In this document: positions 26,227-34,029 of the stretch, one piece after another | Position numbering within the stretch: the first letter of the stretch is position 1 | Layout: each line of letters starts with the position of its first letter | Origin: Halanaeroarchaeum sp. HSR-CO | Lineage (GTDB): Archaea; Halobacteriota; Halobacteria; Halobacteriales; Halobacteriaceae | Reading direction: 5' to 3' | DNA: 64,000 nucleotides | NCBI RefSeq assembly: GCF_024972755.1 | Contig: NZ_CP087724.1 | Location: 124,001 to 188,000 of the forward strand | Notes under the pieces: generated by a model | Seen by the model: only the letters and a program-made list of their open reading frames with translations | Told to the model about the DNA's origin: nothing | Databases searched by the model: none | Program-made: the position numbers and the translations under genes

Positions 26227-26372
26227 GACCATTCAGCTATTGCCTGCGGTCCCCGTTGAGACCCCCTGCCTCCGATTTCTTTCGATATCGGTGAGTAGGA
26301 CTGCGAGTACGTTCCGAACAGGTTGTCTGTCCCATTGTCTCGGAAAAATCGATGCCGTCTGAGTGGTGTGGG

Positions 26373-27020
26373 TCAGTTCCCGCCCGGTCCCTCGACCGTA
26401 ACGGTGAGGGTTCCGGTCAGGTCGTCGTCGAGCGTCGCCAGCGAGCCGGTGGTGTCGACGTCGATGACGACGTAGATTTCCTGTCCCGCCTCGAAGTCGA
26501 CGGGGTCCGACGTGGGCATGCTACGCGACACCGGGATCGGGGTTCCCAGCTCGTTGTTGGGTGCCTTCAACGACGCCCAGTACCCGTCTGGGTCACCCTC
26601 GCCGAAGGCGTCGAACCGGATGAACGACTCGTTGGAGTACGTGGTGCTGTGGTCGACCCAGCTATCGTCGTCCAGGTCGTACCCCAGGATCAGGTCGTCG
26701 TAATCCTGTCCGTCGTTGTTGACGATCTTGAACGCGTGATCGGCGGCGGGGTCGTCCGGATCACCCCACGTGTAGGTGGAGTTGATATTCACACCATTGT
26801 CGCCGGGCGCCATCAGGTCGATCTCGAGTTCGCCGTCGTCGTTGATCTCGATCCCCGAGTGCCCGCCTGGAACCAGGGCGATCTTGCTATTCAGGTCGTT
26901 TTCCACTTCGACAGTTACGCTGCGGTCCGCGGAGGCCGTCGTGAACGCTCCCGTGCCGATTGCGGCCGCCGACCCGGCGGCGAGCGATCCAACCGTCGCG
27001 AGGAATTTGCGTCGTTGCAT
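26373..27020 (-). CDS. SipW-dependent-type exported protein, paralogue 2
   Basis: 215 residues from the ATG at 27020, where the first 20 residues match paralogue 1 exactly. The signal ends GTGAFTTASA; the mature part starts DRSVTVEVENDLNSKIALVP. Residues around GVNINSTYTWGDPDDPAADH are almost identical to paralogue 3 at both protein and DNA level, suggesting recent duplication or gene conversion. NxT/S sequons (NINST, SNES) suggest glycosylation. The C-terminus ends in a strand, LTGTLTVTVEGPGGN. Likely secreted beta-sandwich subunit. Confidence 0.75.
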   Translation of the reverse strand: MQRRKFLATVGSLAAGSAAAIGTGAFTTASADRSVTVEVENDLNSKIALVPGGHSGIEINDDGELEIDLMAPGDNGVNINSTYTWGDPDDPAADHAFKIVNNDGQDYDDLILGYDLDDDSWVDHSTTYSNESFIRFDAFGEGDPDGYWASLKAPNNELGTPIPVSRSMPTSDPVDFEAGQEIYVVIDVDTTGSLATLDDDLTGTLTVTVEGPGGN

Positions 27021-27083
27021 TGGTAACTCTCCGTTTGTGCGCTCCGTTCGTCGGGAGCACACGGCTAAACTATCATTTGAATA

Positions 27084-27107
27084 CCACGTAGTATTGATAC
27101 GATTACC
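27084..27107 (-). promoter_or_regulatory. Shared upstream element of the SipW-substrate genes, copy 2
   Basis: Plus-strand core GTAGTATTGATACGATT within 27084-27107, 64-87 bp before the ATG at 27020. The companion block GGGAGCACAC is at 27053-27062, again 33 bp before the ATG. Confidence 0.7.
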
Positions 27108-27240
27108 ATCGGTTCAGCGTCCACCTTACCCCGGTTTGGGCATTCTCTGAACGCTCGGTACGGTGACCGTATCGACGGCGGCCGAAGAAATGACGTAATT
27201 TGCACGTGACGACGGGTCTGCTGCGAACGGGCCCGTCCTA

Positions 27241-27921
27241 TCAGGGTGGACTCTCCGGGTACCAGCTATCCTGACTGATGCTCGCGTCCGAGGTGAACTC
27301 GAACGAAGCCGTCCCCGAGAGGTCGTCGTCCGTCGAGGCGTTCGGACCCGTGGTGTCGACGGTCACGACCATATAATATTCCTCACCCGAGTTGAACCGG
27401 TAGCCACCGCCCGGCGCCCAATCGCCGGTCGGTCCCCCCAGAGAGTAGTCCTTGTTGTAACTCTGGTGTGGGTAGTTCTCGGCGGAGGAACCCGTCGGCC
27501 CGTCGCCGGTGTCGAATAGCTGGAAGCGGATGAACGACTGCCCGTTGCCGTGGTTGGTGAGCCAGCCGGTGTTGGTGAAGAAGTAGTTCATCTTCATCAC
27601 CAGCGACTCCTCGTCGTTGTTGACGATCTTGAACGCGTGGTCGGCGGCGGGGTCGTTCGGATCGCCCCAGGTGTACGTGGAGTTGATGTTCACTCCTTCA
27701 CCGTTGGTTCCGGTCAGGTCCAGTTCGAGTTCACCGTCGCCGTTGATCTCGACGTCTTCGTGACTGCCAGGGACGAGCCCGATTTTCGCATTCAGATCGT
27801 TTTCGACTTCCACGGTGACCGTTCGGCCCGCCGAGGCAGTGGTGAACGCGCCGGTTCCGATTGCTGCTGCGGACGCGGCGGTCAGCGATCCGACCGTCGC
27901 GAGGAATTTGCGTCGTTGCAT
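27241..27921 (-). CDS. SipW-dependent-type exported protein, paralogue 3
   Basis: 226 residues, starting MQRRKFLATVGSLTAASAAA with the cleavage region GAFTTASAGRTVTVEVEND. Closest relative is paralogue 2 (same ENDLNAKIGLVPGSH and GVNINSTYTWGDP blocks), but the second half differs (TNTGWLTNHGNGQSFIRF, SSAENYPHQSYNKDYSLGG), so the exposed face has diversified. Ends in DDDLSGTASFEFTSDASISQ. It has its own upstream module. The tandem arrangement and separate promoters allow each subunit to be dosed independently. Confidence 0.75.
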   Translation of the reverse strand: MQRRKFLATVGSLTAASAAAIGTGAFTTASAGRTVTVEVENDLNAKIGLVPGSHEDVEINGDGELELDLTGTNGEGVNINSTYTWGDPNDPAADHAFKIVNNDEESLVMKMNYFFTNTGWLTNHGNGQSFIRFQLFDTGDGPTGSSAENYPHQSYNKDYSLGGPTGDWAPGGGYRFNSGEEYYMVVTVDTTGPNASTDDDLSGTASFEFTSDASISQDSWYPESPP

Positions 27922-27986
27922 TGGTTTTCGACCTTATTGGTGCGCCCAGTCATCCGGGAGCACACGTAATTCCAATCAGGCGAATA

Positions 27987-28010
27987 CGACGTAGTATTGA
28001 CACGATTGCC
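27987..28010 (-). promoter_or_regulatory. Shared upstream element of the SipW-substrate genes, copy 3
   Basis: Plus-strand GTAGTATTGACACGATTGCC at 27991-28010; one change (T to C) from the other copies breaks the inner palindrome. It ends 89 bp before the ATG at 27921. GGGAGCACAC is at 27956-27965, 35 bp before the ATG. Confidence 0.7.
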
Positions 28011-28147
28011 GTCGGTTCAACAAGGTCCTTCGCAGTTATCGTCTCTCTCTATTACCGAGGATTTCGCGAACGTCGGATTGGGAAAACGGTACGGAACGAG
28101 CATTCCTATCGAACCATCGACCAAAACGGAAAAATGGCGAATTTCGA

Positions 28148-28807
28148 TCAGAGGTCGGCCAGGGTTTTGTCGGCCTGGACGAATCCAGCGGTGTACGCGA
28201 TAATTCGGATCTTTCCGCTCACATCGATACTTGAATCGTCCGGGGTGCCGAAGATGTAGAAATCTGGTTCGAGCGCCTCGCCAGTTGTGATGACGTGTTC
28301 ATTATTCGTGGACCACGTCCGAGGATGTGCCGGATTTGAAAGCTCTCCGTTGTACGCAGATGGTGCGCTCGCCGCTCCGTTGATGTTGGGGAAGCTCGTG
28401 GGATCAGCGTTCGTGTAATCGTCATACCACCCACTGTGCATCCCGTTCGCCTTGAGATTATCAAAGAGCGTTCCCTTGAAGTATTGGCCGACTTCGTCGG
28501 GTACTTGCCCACCAGCATCAAGCAGGATAGCGATGGGTTCGTCAGTGGGATTTCTGATCTGGAAAACGTCGTAGAACCGGAAGTCAGCATCCTGGTTCAG
28601 TTCACCGAAATCGAGTTTCAACTGCCCACCGTCGTAGTACGCATACTCACTGTAGTCATTCAATTCGAGGTACGCGGCAGCGTCACCCGTCACGCCGACC
28701 GACACATCGCGCCGTGCGGTAGCTTGTGTGAACGCACCCGTACTCATTGCAGCCGCCGATCCGGCGGTGAGCGATCCAACAGTCGCGAGGAATTTCCGTC
28801 GTTGCAT
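28148..28807 (-). CDS. SipW-dependent-type exported protein, paralogue 4
   Basis: 219 residues from the ATG at 28807 (an in-frame ATG 15 bp upstream is less likely because paralogues start MQRRKF). Signal MQRRKFLATVGSLTAGSAAA and GAFTQATA, then mature RRDVSVGVTGDAAAYLELND. Body has LKLDFGELNQDADFRFYDVF and an ISGK-like C-terminal strand (IDVSGKIRIIAYTAGFV). Codon use is visibly more AT-rich than in its neighbours, hinting at later arrival. It has the same upstream module as the other three. Confidence 0.72.
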   Translation of the reverse strand: MQRRKFLATVGSLTAGSAAAMSTGAFTQATARRDVSVGVTGDAAAYLELNDYSEYAYYDGGQLKLDFGELNQDADFRFYDVFQIRNPTDEPIAILLDAGGQVPDEVGQYFKGTLFDNLKANGMHSGWYDDYTNADPTSFPNINGAASAPSAYNGELSNPAHPRTWSTNNEHVITTGEALEPDFYIFGTPDDSSIDVSGKIRIIAYTAGFVQADKTLADL

Positions 28808-28870
28808 TGGTGTTCTCCCCATTCACGTGCCCGACCGTCCTGGACACACCCAAATCGCTGGGGATGGTCG

Positions 28871-28892
28871 ACAGTAGTATTGATACGATTGC
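28871..28892 (-). promoter_or_regulatory. Shared upstream element of the SipW-substrate genes, copy 4
   Basis: Plus-strand GTAGTATTGATACGATTGC at 28874-28892, 64-85 bp before the ATG at 28807. The companion block is GGACACAC at 28842-28849, 35 bp before the ATG. This gene is the most diverged of the four, yet the element is intact. Confidence 0.7.
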
Positions 28893-29052
28893 GGGTAGAG
28901 TAAGCGAGGCTTGACGGTATATTGCCGACCTGCAACGGTGTCATATATACGGCTTACCACTTGTTAGCAACTATTTGACGACATCAGGCTACCACATACC
29001 TGATCGAAGCCCCTCCATAGCAATGTGCCCTACCTCGTAACTATCTCGTGAC

Positions 29053-29631
29053 GTGTCTACCACAACGGGTGCACCGGGGGGTGCGGTTCAGGAAGGGCCG
29101 TCCGAGGACGACCTGTTCGAGATCCTCTCGAACCGGCGTCGTCGCTACGTGGTCCACGCGCTGGAGCAGGCCGACGAGCCGATGCAGATCGGGGAGGTCG
29201 CCGAGCGGGTGGCGGCGTGGGAGTACGACGTCGACGAGTCTGAACTCTCCTACGACGAGCGAAAGCGGGTCTATACGGCCCTCCAGCAGAGCCACCTCCC
29301 GAAGATGGACGATATCGGTATCGTGGAGTACGACAAGAATCGGGGGACGATCGAGCCACAACCGGGGCTTGCGGAGGTCGACGTCTACATAGACGTGGTG
29401 TCGGGCCGGGAGATCCCCTGGAGCCAGTACTACCTGGGGCTCGCCGGGCTGGCGCTGGCCCTCGTCGCCGCGGTGGGGGCCGGGCTCTGGCCGCTCGAGG
29501 CGATTCCCGAAATCGGGTGGATGGCGGCCATCACAGTCTCGTTCGGCGTCTCGGCGGCGATTCACGCCTACTTCGATCGGACGTCGCGGCTCGGGGCCCC
29601 GGGCGCGCCTCCGGAACGGCTCAGGAGGTAA
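29053..29631 (+). CDS. Membrane-anchored winged-helix-type regulator (DUF7344-like)
   Basis: 192 residues from a GTG start. The N-terminal ~85 residues (DDLFEILSNRRRRYVVHALE, then IGEVAERVAAWEYD and RKRVYTALQQSHLPKMDDIG) are a winged-helix domain of the haloarchaeal DUF7344 kind. Two membrane helices follow (QYYLGLAGLALALVAAVGAG and WMAAITVSFGVSAAIHAYF). Such one-component membrane regulators are common beside haloarchaeal surface gene clusters. It diverges from the paralogue array and is followed by an exported protein gene 3 bp later. Candidate regulator of the shared upstream module; this is inference. Confidence 0.72.
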   Translation: MSTTTGAPGGAVQEGPSEDDLFEILSNRRRRYVVHALEQADEPMQIGEVAERVAAWEYDVDESELSYDERKRVYTALQQSHLPKMDDIGIVEYDKNRGTIEPQPGLAEVDVYIDVVSGREIPWSQYYLGLAGLALALVAAVGAGLWPLEAIPEIGWMAAITVSFGVSAAIHAYFDRTSRLGAPGAPPERLRR

Positions 29632-29634
29632 GCC

Positions 29635-30408
29635 ATGAGTGCACTGAAGACCCTCAGTTTCGCGCTGGCCGTCGTGGCGGTGACGGGATTGCTCGTCGGG
29701 TCGATCGGGTTCGGGAGCGTGGCCGCCGAGCGTGGGGTGTCGGTCGCGGTCGTCGACGACGACAGCGCGTACGTCGGGTATGAATCGAGCGATACGACCG
29801 TCGCCGATGGGGACCGGGTCGCCGTCGTCACCGTCACGAACCGACTGTTCGACGACGTCTCGGTGACGAACGTCTCCGTCGAGTCCGAGTCGGTCACGTT
29901 CGCGGACCTGAGCGAACCCACGCTGGCGCCGGGCGAGGCGGCGGCCATCGAGGGAACGGTCGACTGTTCGCCGGGTGACGCCGAGACCGTCGAGGTCACG
30001 GTCACGCTCGAAGGGGAGGGCGTGACCGCGGCCATCTACGGCGACACGGTGACGCGCGAATTCGCGGTCTCCTGTGCGGACACGACCCCGTCCGCGACGT
30101 ACCTGACCGACGGCGACGTCGAATTGGACGATTCGCCAGTCGCGGAGACCGACGTCACCTACTGGACGACCAGCACGAACGACACCCAGGACGAGCGGCC
30201 GTTCACCGAGCAGTCCCTGACCGGATTCCAGACGAACCAGACACTCCAGTCCCAGGTCCAGGGTAGTCCGAGCGCCGTGGCGCTGTACGTGCCCGCCGTC
30301 GACGTGACCTACGTCCACCCCGAGTTCGACCGCGAGAACGAGACTATCGACTCGTGGGAGGGCGGTGACGCGCAGGTCGTCGACGGCGAGCTCGACCTCG
30401 GCTCCTGA
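29635..30408 (+). CDS. Exported protein with SipW-substrate-like mature N-terminus
   Basis: 257 residues. Signal peptide LKTLSFALAVVAVTGLLVGS followed by FGSVAAERGVSVAVVDDDSA. The mature start repeats the R-x-V-x-V-x-V-x-x-D-x-x-A-[YW] pattern of the four SipW-type paralogues. A first beta-domain (to ~residue 145, with two Cys in VDCSPGD and VSCADTT that may form a disulphide) is followed by a second acidic region with NET and NQT sequons. No C-terminal anchor. The start lies 3 bp after the regulator gene, so the pair is an operon. Fifth candidate subunit. Confidence 0.65.
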   Translation: MSALKTLSFALAVVAVTGLLVGSIGFGSVAAERGVSVAVVDDDSAYVGYESSDTTVADGDRVAVVTVTNRLFDDVSVTNVSVESESVTFADLSEPTLAPGEAAAIEGTVDCSPGDAETVEVTVTLEGEGVTAAIYGDTVTREFAVSCADTTPSATYLTDGDVELDDSPVAETDVTYWTTSTNDTQDERPFTEQSLTGFQTNQTLQSQVQGSPSAVALYVPAVDVTYVHPEFDRENETIDSWEGGDAQVVDGELDLGS

Positions 30409-30516
30409 CGGGGGACCGCCGACGACCCCGCGCGGGCGTGGCCGGCCCGCTTGCGAACCAGCGTCCCGAACGAGGCAAACACCTATATCTCCGTAGCGTT
30501 CAGTTGCAGGCCATCG

Positions 30517-31119
30517 ATGGACGAGAAGACCGAGGAACTCCGCGACATCTTCATGCAGGTGAGCGACGACGCCGAGGTCACCGAGCGACAGTCCGAGTCC
30601 CGAGGATCGCTCGTCGACGACGTGGACGTCGCGGAGCGGCTGGTCGAGATCATCGGGCGCATGCGGGCCGACCTCGGGTTCGATACGACCCTCGATGACG
30701 AGGCCCTGGTGACCGTGGTCCGGGGGTTCTACGAGGGCGATTCCGACGCCGAGATCGCCAGGGAACTGGACGAGGAGACGGTGGCGAAGACGGTCGGTCG
30801 CGCTCGCATCGACCTCCATCTTCTCCGGGATCGGGACGAGGAGGCCCCATTCGCCCTCGAGGAACTCGAAGACGCACTCGATTCCGGTTCCTCGGTTTCG
30901 GAGACAGCAGCGGAACTGGGCGTCAGCGAATCGACGGTGCGCCGGTACCGACGAGTTCTCGAGGCGAAACGGGAGATTCGTCAGGTGAACGACCGATACC
31001 GTGACGACTTCGAGGACCTCCTCGAGGACCGCGGTCTCGCGGAGCAGATGACCCGCGACGTACTCGAGACGGGTCTCGAGGGTGCCATCGAGGGCCAGGA
31101 GACGGACACCCAGCTGTGA
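30517..31119 (+). CDS. Conditioned medium-induced protein 4-like HTH protein
   Basis: 200 residues from the ATG at 30517 (MDEKTEELRDIFMQVSDDAE), preceded by a TATA-like CCTATATCT at 30482-30490, about 27-35 bp upstream (leaderless fit). The centre has ARELDEETVAKTVGRARIDLHLLRD. Near residue 125-150 is a helix-turn-helix, SVSETAAELGVSESTVRRYRRVLEAK. The N- and C-terminal parts are acidic helices. I recall this family being annotated as conditioned medium-induced protein 4 in haloarchaea; a role in density-dependent regulation would fit but is not established here. Confidence 0.65.
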   Translation: MDEKTEELRDIFMQVSDDAEVTERQSESRGSLVDDVDVAERLVEIIGRMRADLGFDTTLDDEALVTVVRGFYEGDSDAEIARELDEETVAKTVGRARIDLHLLRDRDEEAPFALEELEDALDSGSSVSETAAELGVSESTVRRYRRVLEAKREIRQVNDRYRDDFEDLLEDRGLAEQMTRDVLETGLEGAIEGQETDTQL

Positions 31120-31173
31120 CGGATCGCCGGTAGCCGGTCGGGTTTATCAGGGAAGACCAGTCAACCTCGCGGC

Positions 31174-31848
31174 GTGACCGATACCATCGCCCTCTCCGAC
31201 CTCGCTATCGCGGCCTACTGTCCGCGAAAACTCCATTACGCCCGCCAGGACGACCGTTCGCCACCGGAATCGGCCGAGCAGGCTCGCCGTCTCTCTCGCT
31301 CGTATCCCGATCTTCGCATCGCGAGCGACGTCGCCCTCTCCTCGATTGGCCTGGACGTCTCGCCGAGTGCGTTCCGGGAATCGCTCGACCGCGTTCGCGA
31401 GACCCTCGACGCGTGGGACGCCCTCGTCGCGCCGGCGGAGACCGACGTCTTCGTCCGGGGAAAGGACGCACACGGGCGACTCGCGAAGGTCCTCGACGAT
31501 CCCCTCGCCCCGGTGCTCGTCTCCCCCGGTCGTCCGCCGGAGACCGGCGTCTGGCACCCGCAGTCGGTCCGGGCGGTCGGCTCGGCGAAGGCGCTCTCCT
31601 GGCGGGAATCCACGCCGGTCGAGACGGCGTTCGTCGAGTATCCGTTCCACGGGGTCGTCCGGAAGATTACGCTGACGACCCGTCGAACGGCCGAGTACCG
31701 TCGCACGCTTCGCGCCGTTCGAGCCCTCGACGGTCCGCCACCGCGACTCCACGACGAGTCCCGGTGTGGGGCCTGCGAGTACGCCGAGCAGTGCGGCGTG
31801 CAGACCCGCTCGCTGCGGTCGCTCCTCTCGCTCAGCGGTGGTCGGTGA
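31174..31848 (+). CDS. Stand-alone Cas4-like Fe-S protein
   Basis: 224 residues from a GTG start. It has the Cas4/AddB-type cysteine arrangement: one Cys near the N-terminus (IAAYCPRKLHYAR) and three near the C-terminus (RCGACEYAEQCG), the ligand set of a 4Fe-4S cluster that clamps the nuclease domain. No CRISPR array or other cas gene is present. The expected PD-(D/E)xK catalytic signature is not clear; the candidate strand reads APVLVSPGRPPETG. It overlaps the convergent Sua5 gene by 17 bp. May be a diverged, possibly inactive, nuclease. Confidence 0.7.
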   Translation: MTDTIALSDLAIAAYCPRKLHYARQDDRSPPESAEQARRLSRSYPDLRIASDVALSSIGLDVSPSAFRESLDRVRETLDAWDALVAPAETDVFVRGKDAHGRLAKVLDDPLAPVLVSPGRPPETGVWHPQSVRAVGSAKALSWRESTPVETAFVEYPFHGVVRKITLTTRRTAEYRRTLRAVRALDGPPPRLHDESRCGACEYAEQCGVQTRSLRSLLSLSGGR

Positions 31849-32416
31849 GCCACGCCCGCACCGCGTCGGCGTCCCGTCCCTCCCGGAGCACCTCGTCCGC
31901 CGACACGTCGACGACGGTGCTGGCCGTCCCTGCCGTCTCCCCGCCGTCGAGCACCACGGCTGCCGCCGATCGGATGGCGGGGTCCAGGTCGTCGGGGGCG
32001 GTGACGCTCGGGTTGCCGCTCACGTTCGCGCTGGTGGCGGTGATGGGGGCGGCGGCGTGGAGCAGCGACCGCGCCAGGTCGTGGTCGGGGACCCGCACGC
32101 CCACTCGCTGGCGGCCACCAGTGAGCACGTCCGGCACCGCGGCTCGTTTGGCCACGACGACGGTCACGGGGCCGGGCAGGAACTCGCGCATGAACGTCGA
32201 TTCCCGGTCCGTCGCGTCGACGTACTCGAACGCCCGATCGACGGTCGGGACGGCGAGCGATATCGGTTCCTCACGGACCCGCCGCTTCGCGGCGAACACC
32301 CGCTCGATGGCCGCCTCGTCGAGGGCGTCGGCGCCGAGGCCGTAGACCGTTTCGGTCGGATAGACGACCAGCCGCCCCGACCGGATGGCGTCGGCGGCTT
32401 GCTCCACGTCGTGCAT
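31832..32416 (-). CDS. L-threonylcarbamoyladenylate synthase (Sua5/YciO/YrdC family)
   Basis: 194 residues with the YrdC signature: IRSGRLVVYPTETVYGLGAD, then AAKRRVREEPISLAVPT, and FLPGPVTVVVAK...RVGVRVPDHDLARSLL. It makes threonylcarbamoyl-AMP from Thr, bicarbonate and ATP, the donor for t6A37 of ANN-decoding tRNAs. The C-terminal Sua5 domain is absent, so it is of the short YrdC type. Convergent overlap with the Cas4-like gene. Confidence 0.88.
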   Translation of the reverse strand: MHDVEQAADAIRSGRLVVYPTETVYGLGADALDEAAIERVFAAKRRVREEPISLAVPTVDRAFEYVDATDRESTFMREFLPGPVTVVVAKRAAVPDVLTGGRQRVGVRVPDHDLARSLLHAAAPITATSANVSGNPSVTAPDDLDPAIRSAAAVVLDGGETAGTASTVVDVSADEVLREGRDADAVRAWLTDHR

Positions 32417-32597
32417 ACGCGTGGTCCGGCCGCGTAGGGGAAAAGTCTCGCGCCGGTGGCCGAGCGGGAATCCGCGGTGGTGGGCGGTTCGGTCCCGCCT
32501 TTCGGCCGACCGACGGCCGTATCACCCCGATAGTCGCCCATCGTTCCCCTCGGGGAGGAAACGCTTAATTCGCCGGGCGCGGAAGGTGCGATACTGA

Positions 32598-33950
32598 ATG
32601 GGTATATCTCTGCTTCAGACGGTCGGGGCTGTCGCAATCGACCAGGACATCGTCCTCGTCGGCGGTGGCCTGGCGGTCCTCGTGTTGATGGTCCTCTCCG
32701 CGTTCTTCTCTTCGTCGGAGATCGCGATGTTCTCGCTCGCCCAACACCGGGTGGAGGCCCTCCGAGAGGAGGGGCTTCCGGGCAGTGAGACGGTGGCACA
32801 TCTGAAAAGCGACCCACACCGGCTACTCGTGACGATTCTCGTGGGGAACAACCTCGTCAACATCGCGATGTCCTCGATCGCGACGGGGCTGTTGGGGTTC
32901 TATCTGTCCCAGGGTGAGGCGGTCATCGCCGCGACTTTCGGGATCACGACGCTCGTGTTGCTGTTCGGCGAGAGCGCGCCGAAATCCTACGCTGTCGAGA
33001 ACTCCGAATCGTGGGCGCTCCGCATCGCCCCCGCACTCGCTCTCTCGGAGAAACTCCTCTACCCACTGGTGATCACCTTCGATTACCTCACTCGCGTCGT
33101 CAACCAGGTGACGGGCGGTCGGGCCGCCATCGAGAGCTCCTACGTTACCCGCTCTGAGATCCAGGACATGATCGAGACGGGCGAACGCGAGGGCGTCATC
33201 GAGGAGGACGAACGGGAGATGCTCCAGCGTATCTTCCGGTTCAACAACACCATCGCCAAGGAGGTCATGACCCCACGCCTGGACATGACCGCCGTCTCGA
33301 ACGAGGCCGAAATCGAGGAGGCGATCCAGACGTGTACGCAGTCCGGCCACGAGCGGGTCCCCGTCTACGAGAACGACCTGGACAACGTCATCGGCATCGT
33401 CCAGTTGCGCGACCTGGTTCGCGAGTATCTCTACGGCGAGTCGGACGGCGTGGACCTCGACGACCTGCTCGAACCCACCCTCCACGTCCCGGAGAGCAAG
33501 AACGTCGACGATCTGCTCCAGGAGATGCAAGAGGAACGCGTCCAGATGGTGATCGTCATCGACGAGTTCGGGACCACGGAGGGATTGATCACGACCGAGG
33601 ACCTCATCGAGGAGATCGTCGGCGAGATCCTGGAGGGCGAAGAGGAACGGCCCATCGACGTCGTCGAGGAGGGGACGGTCCTCGTTCGTGGCGAGGTCAA
33701 CATCGACGAGGTCAACGAGGCCCTCGACATCGAACTCCCGGAGGGCGAGGAGTTCGAGACCATCGCCGGCTTCATCTTCAACCGGGCGGGTCGCCTCGTC
33801 GAGGAGGGCGAATCCTTCACCTTCGAGAACGTCGAGTTGCGCGTCGAGCAGGTGGAGAACACCCGCATCATGAAGGCACGTGTCATCCGCCATCCGCCGG
33901 AGGAGGTCCCCGAAGCAGCGGGCAACCCCGACGTCGAGGACCTGGAGTGA
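32598..33950 (+). CDS. CNNM/CorC (HlyC/CorC) family membrane protein with CBS pair
   Basis: 450 residues: an N-terminal DUF21/CNNM domain of four helices (VGGGLAVLVLMVLSAFFSSS..., LGFYLSQGEAVIAATFGITT), a CBS pair (~200-330; VMTPRLDMTAVSNEAEIEEA and VIVIDEFGTTEGLITTEDL), and the C-terminal CorC_HlyC domain (ELPEGEEFETIAGFIFNRAG). The family is linked to Mg2+ efflux and homeostasis, not haemolysis. Start preceded by AT-rich TTAATTCGCC at 32565-32574. Monocistronic. Confidence 0.88.
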   Translation: MGISLLQTVGAVAIDQDIVLVGGGLAVLVLMVLSAFFSSSEIAMFSLAQHRVEALREEGLPGSETVAHLKSDPHRLLVTILVGNNLVNIAMSSIATGLLGFYLSQGEAVIAATFGITTLVLLFGESAPKSYAVENSESWALRIAPALALSEKLLYPLVITFDYLTRVVNQVTGGRAAIESSYVTRSEIQDMIETGEREGVIEEDEREMLQRIFRFNNTIAKEVMTPRLDMTAVSNEAEIEEAIQTCTQSGHERVPVYENDLDNVIGIVQLRDLVREYLYGESDGVDLDDLLEPTLHVPESKNVDDLLQEMQEERVQMVIVIDEFGTTEGLITTEDLIEEIVGEILEGEEERPIDVVEEGTVLVRGEVNIDEVNEALDIELPEGEEFETIAGFIFNRAGRLVEEGESFTFENVELRVEQVENTRIMKARVIRHPPEEVPEAAGNPDVEDLE

Positions 33951-34029
33951 TCGGTCGAAACGGCGGCTCCGCTGTCGGCGGCGAGTGATACTTCTTGCCA
34001 GTGTGCAGTCCGGTGAAGGGGGTTCGTGC

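Noticed and set aside
31174-31848. Cas4-like gene as a sign of a CRISPR-Cas locus
   Set aside because: No repeats, no cas1/cas2 or effector genes within the window; treated as a stand-alone protein.
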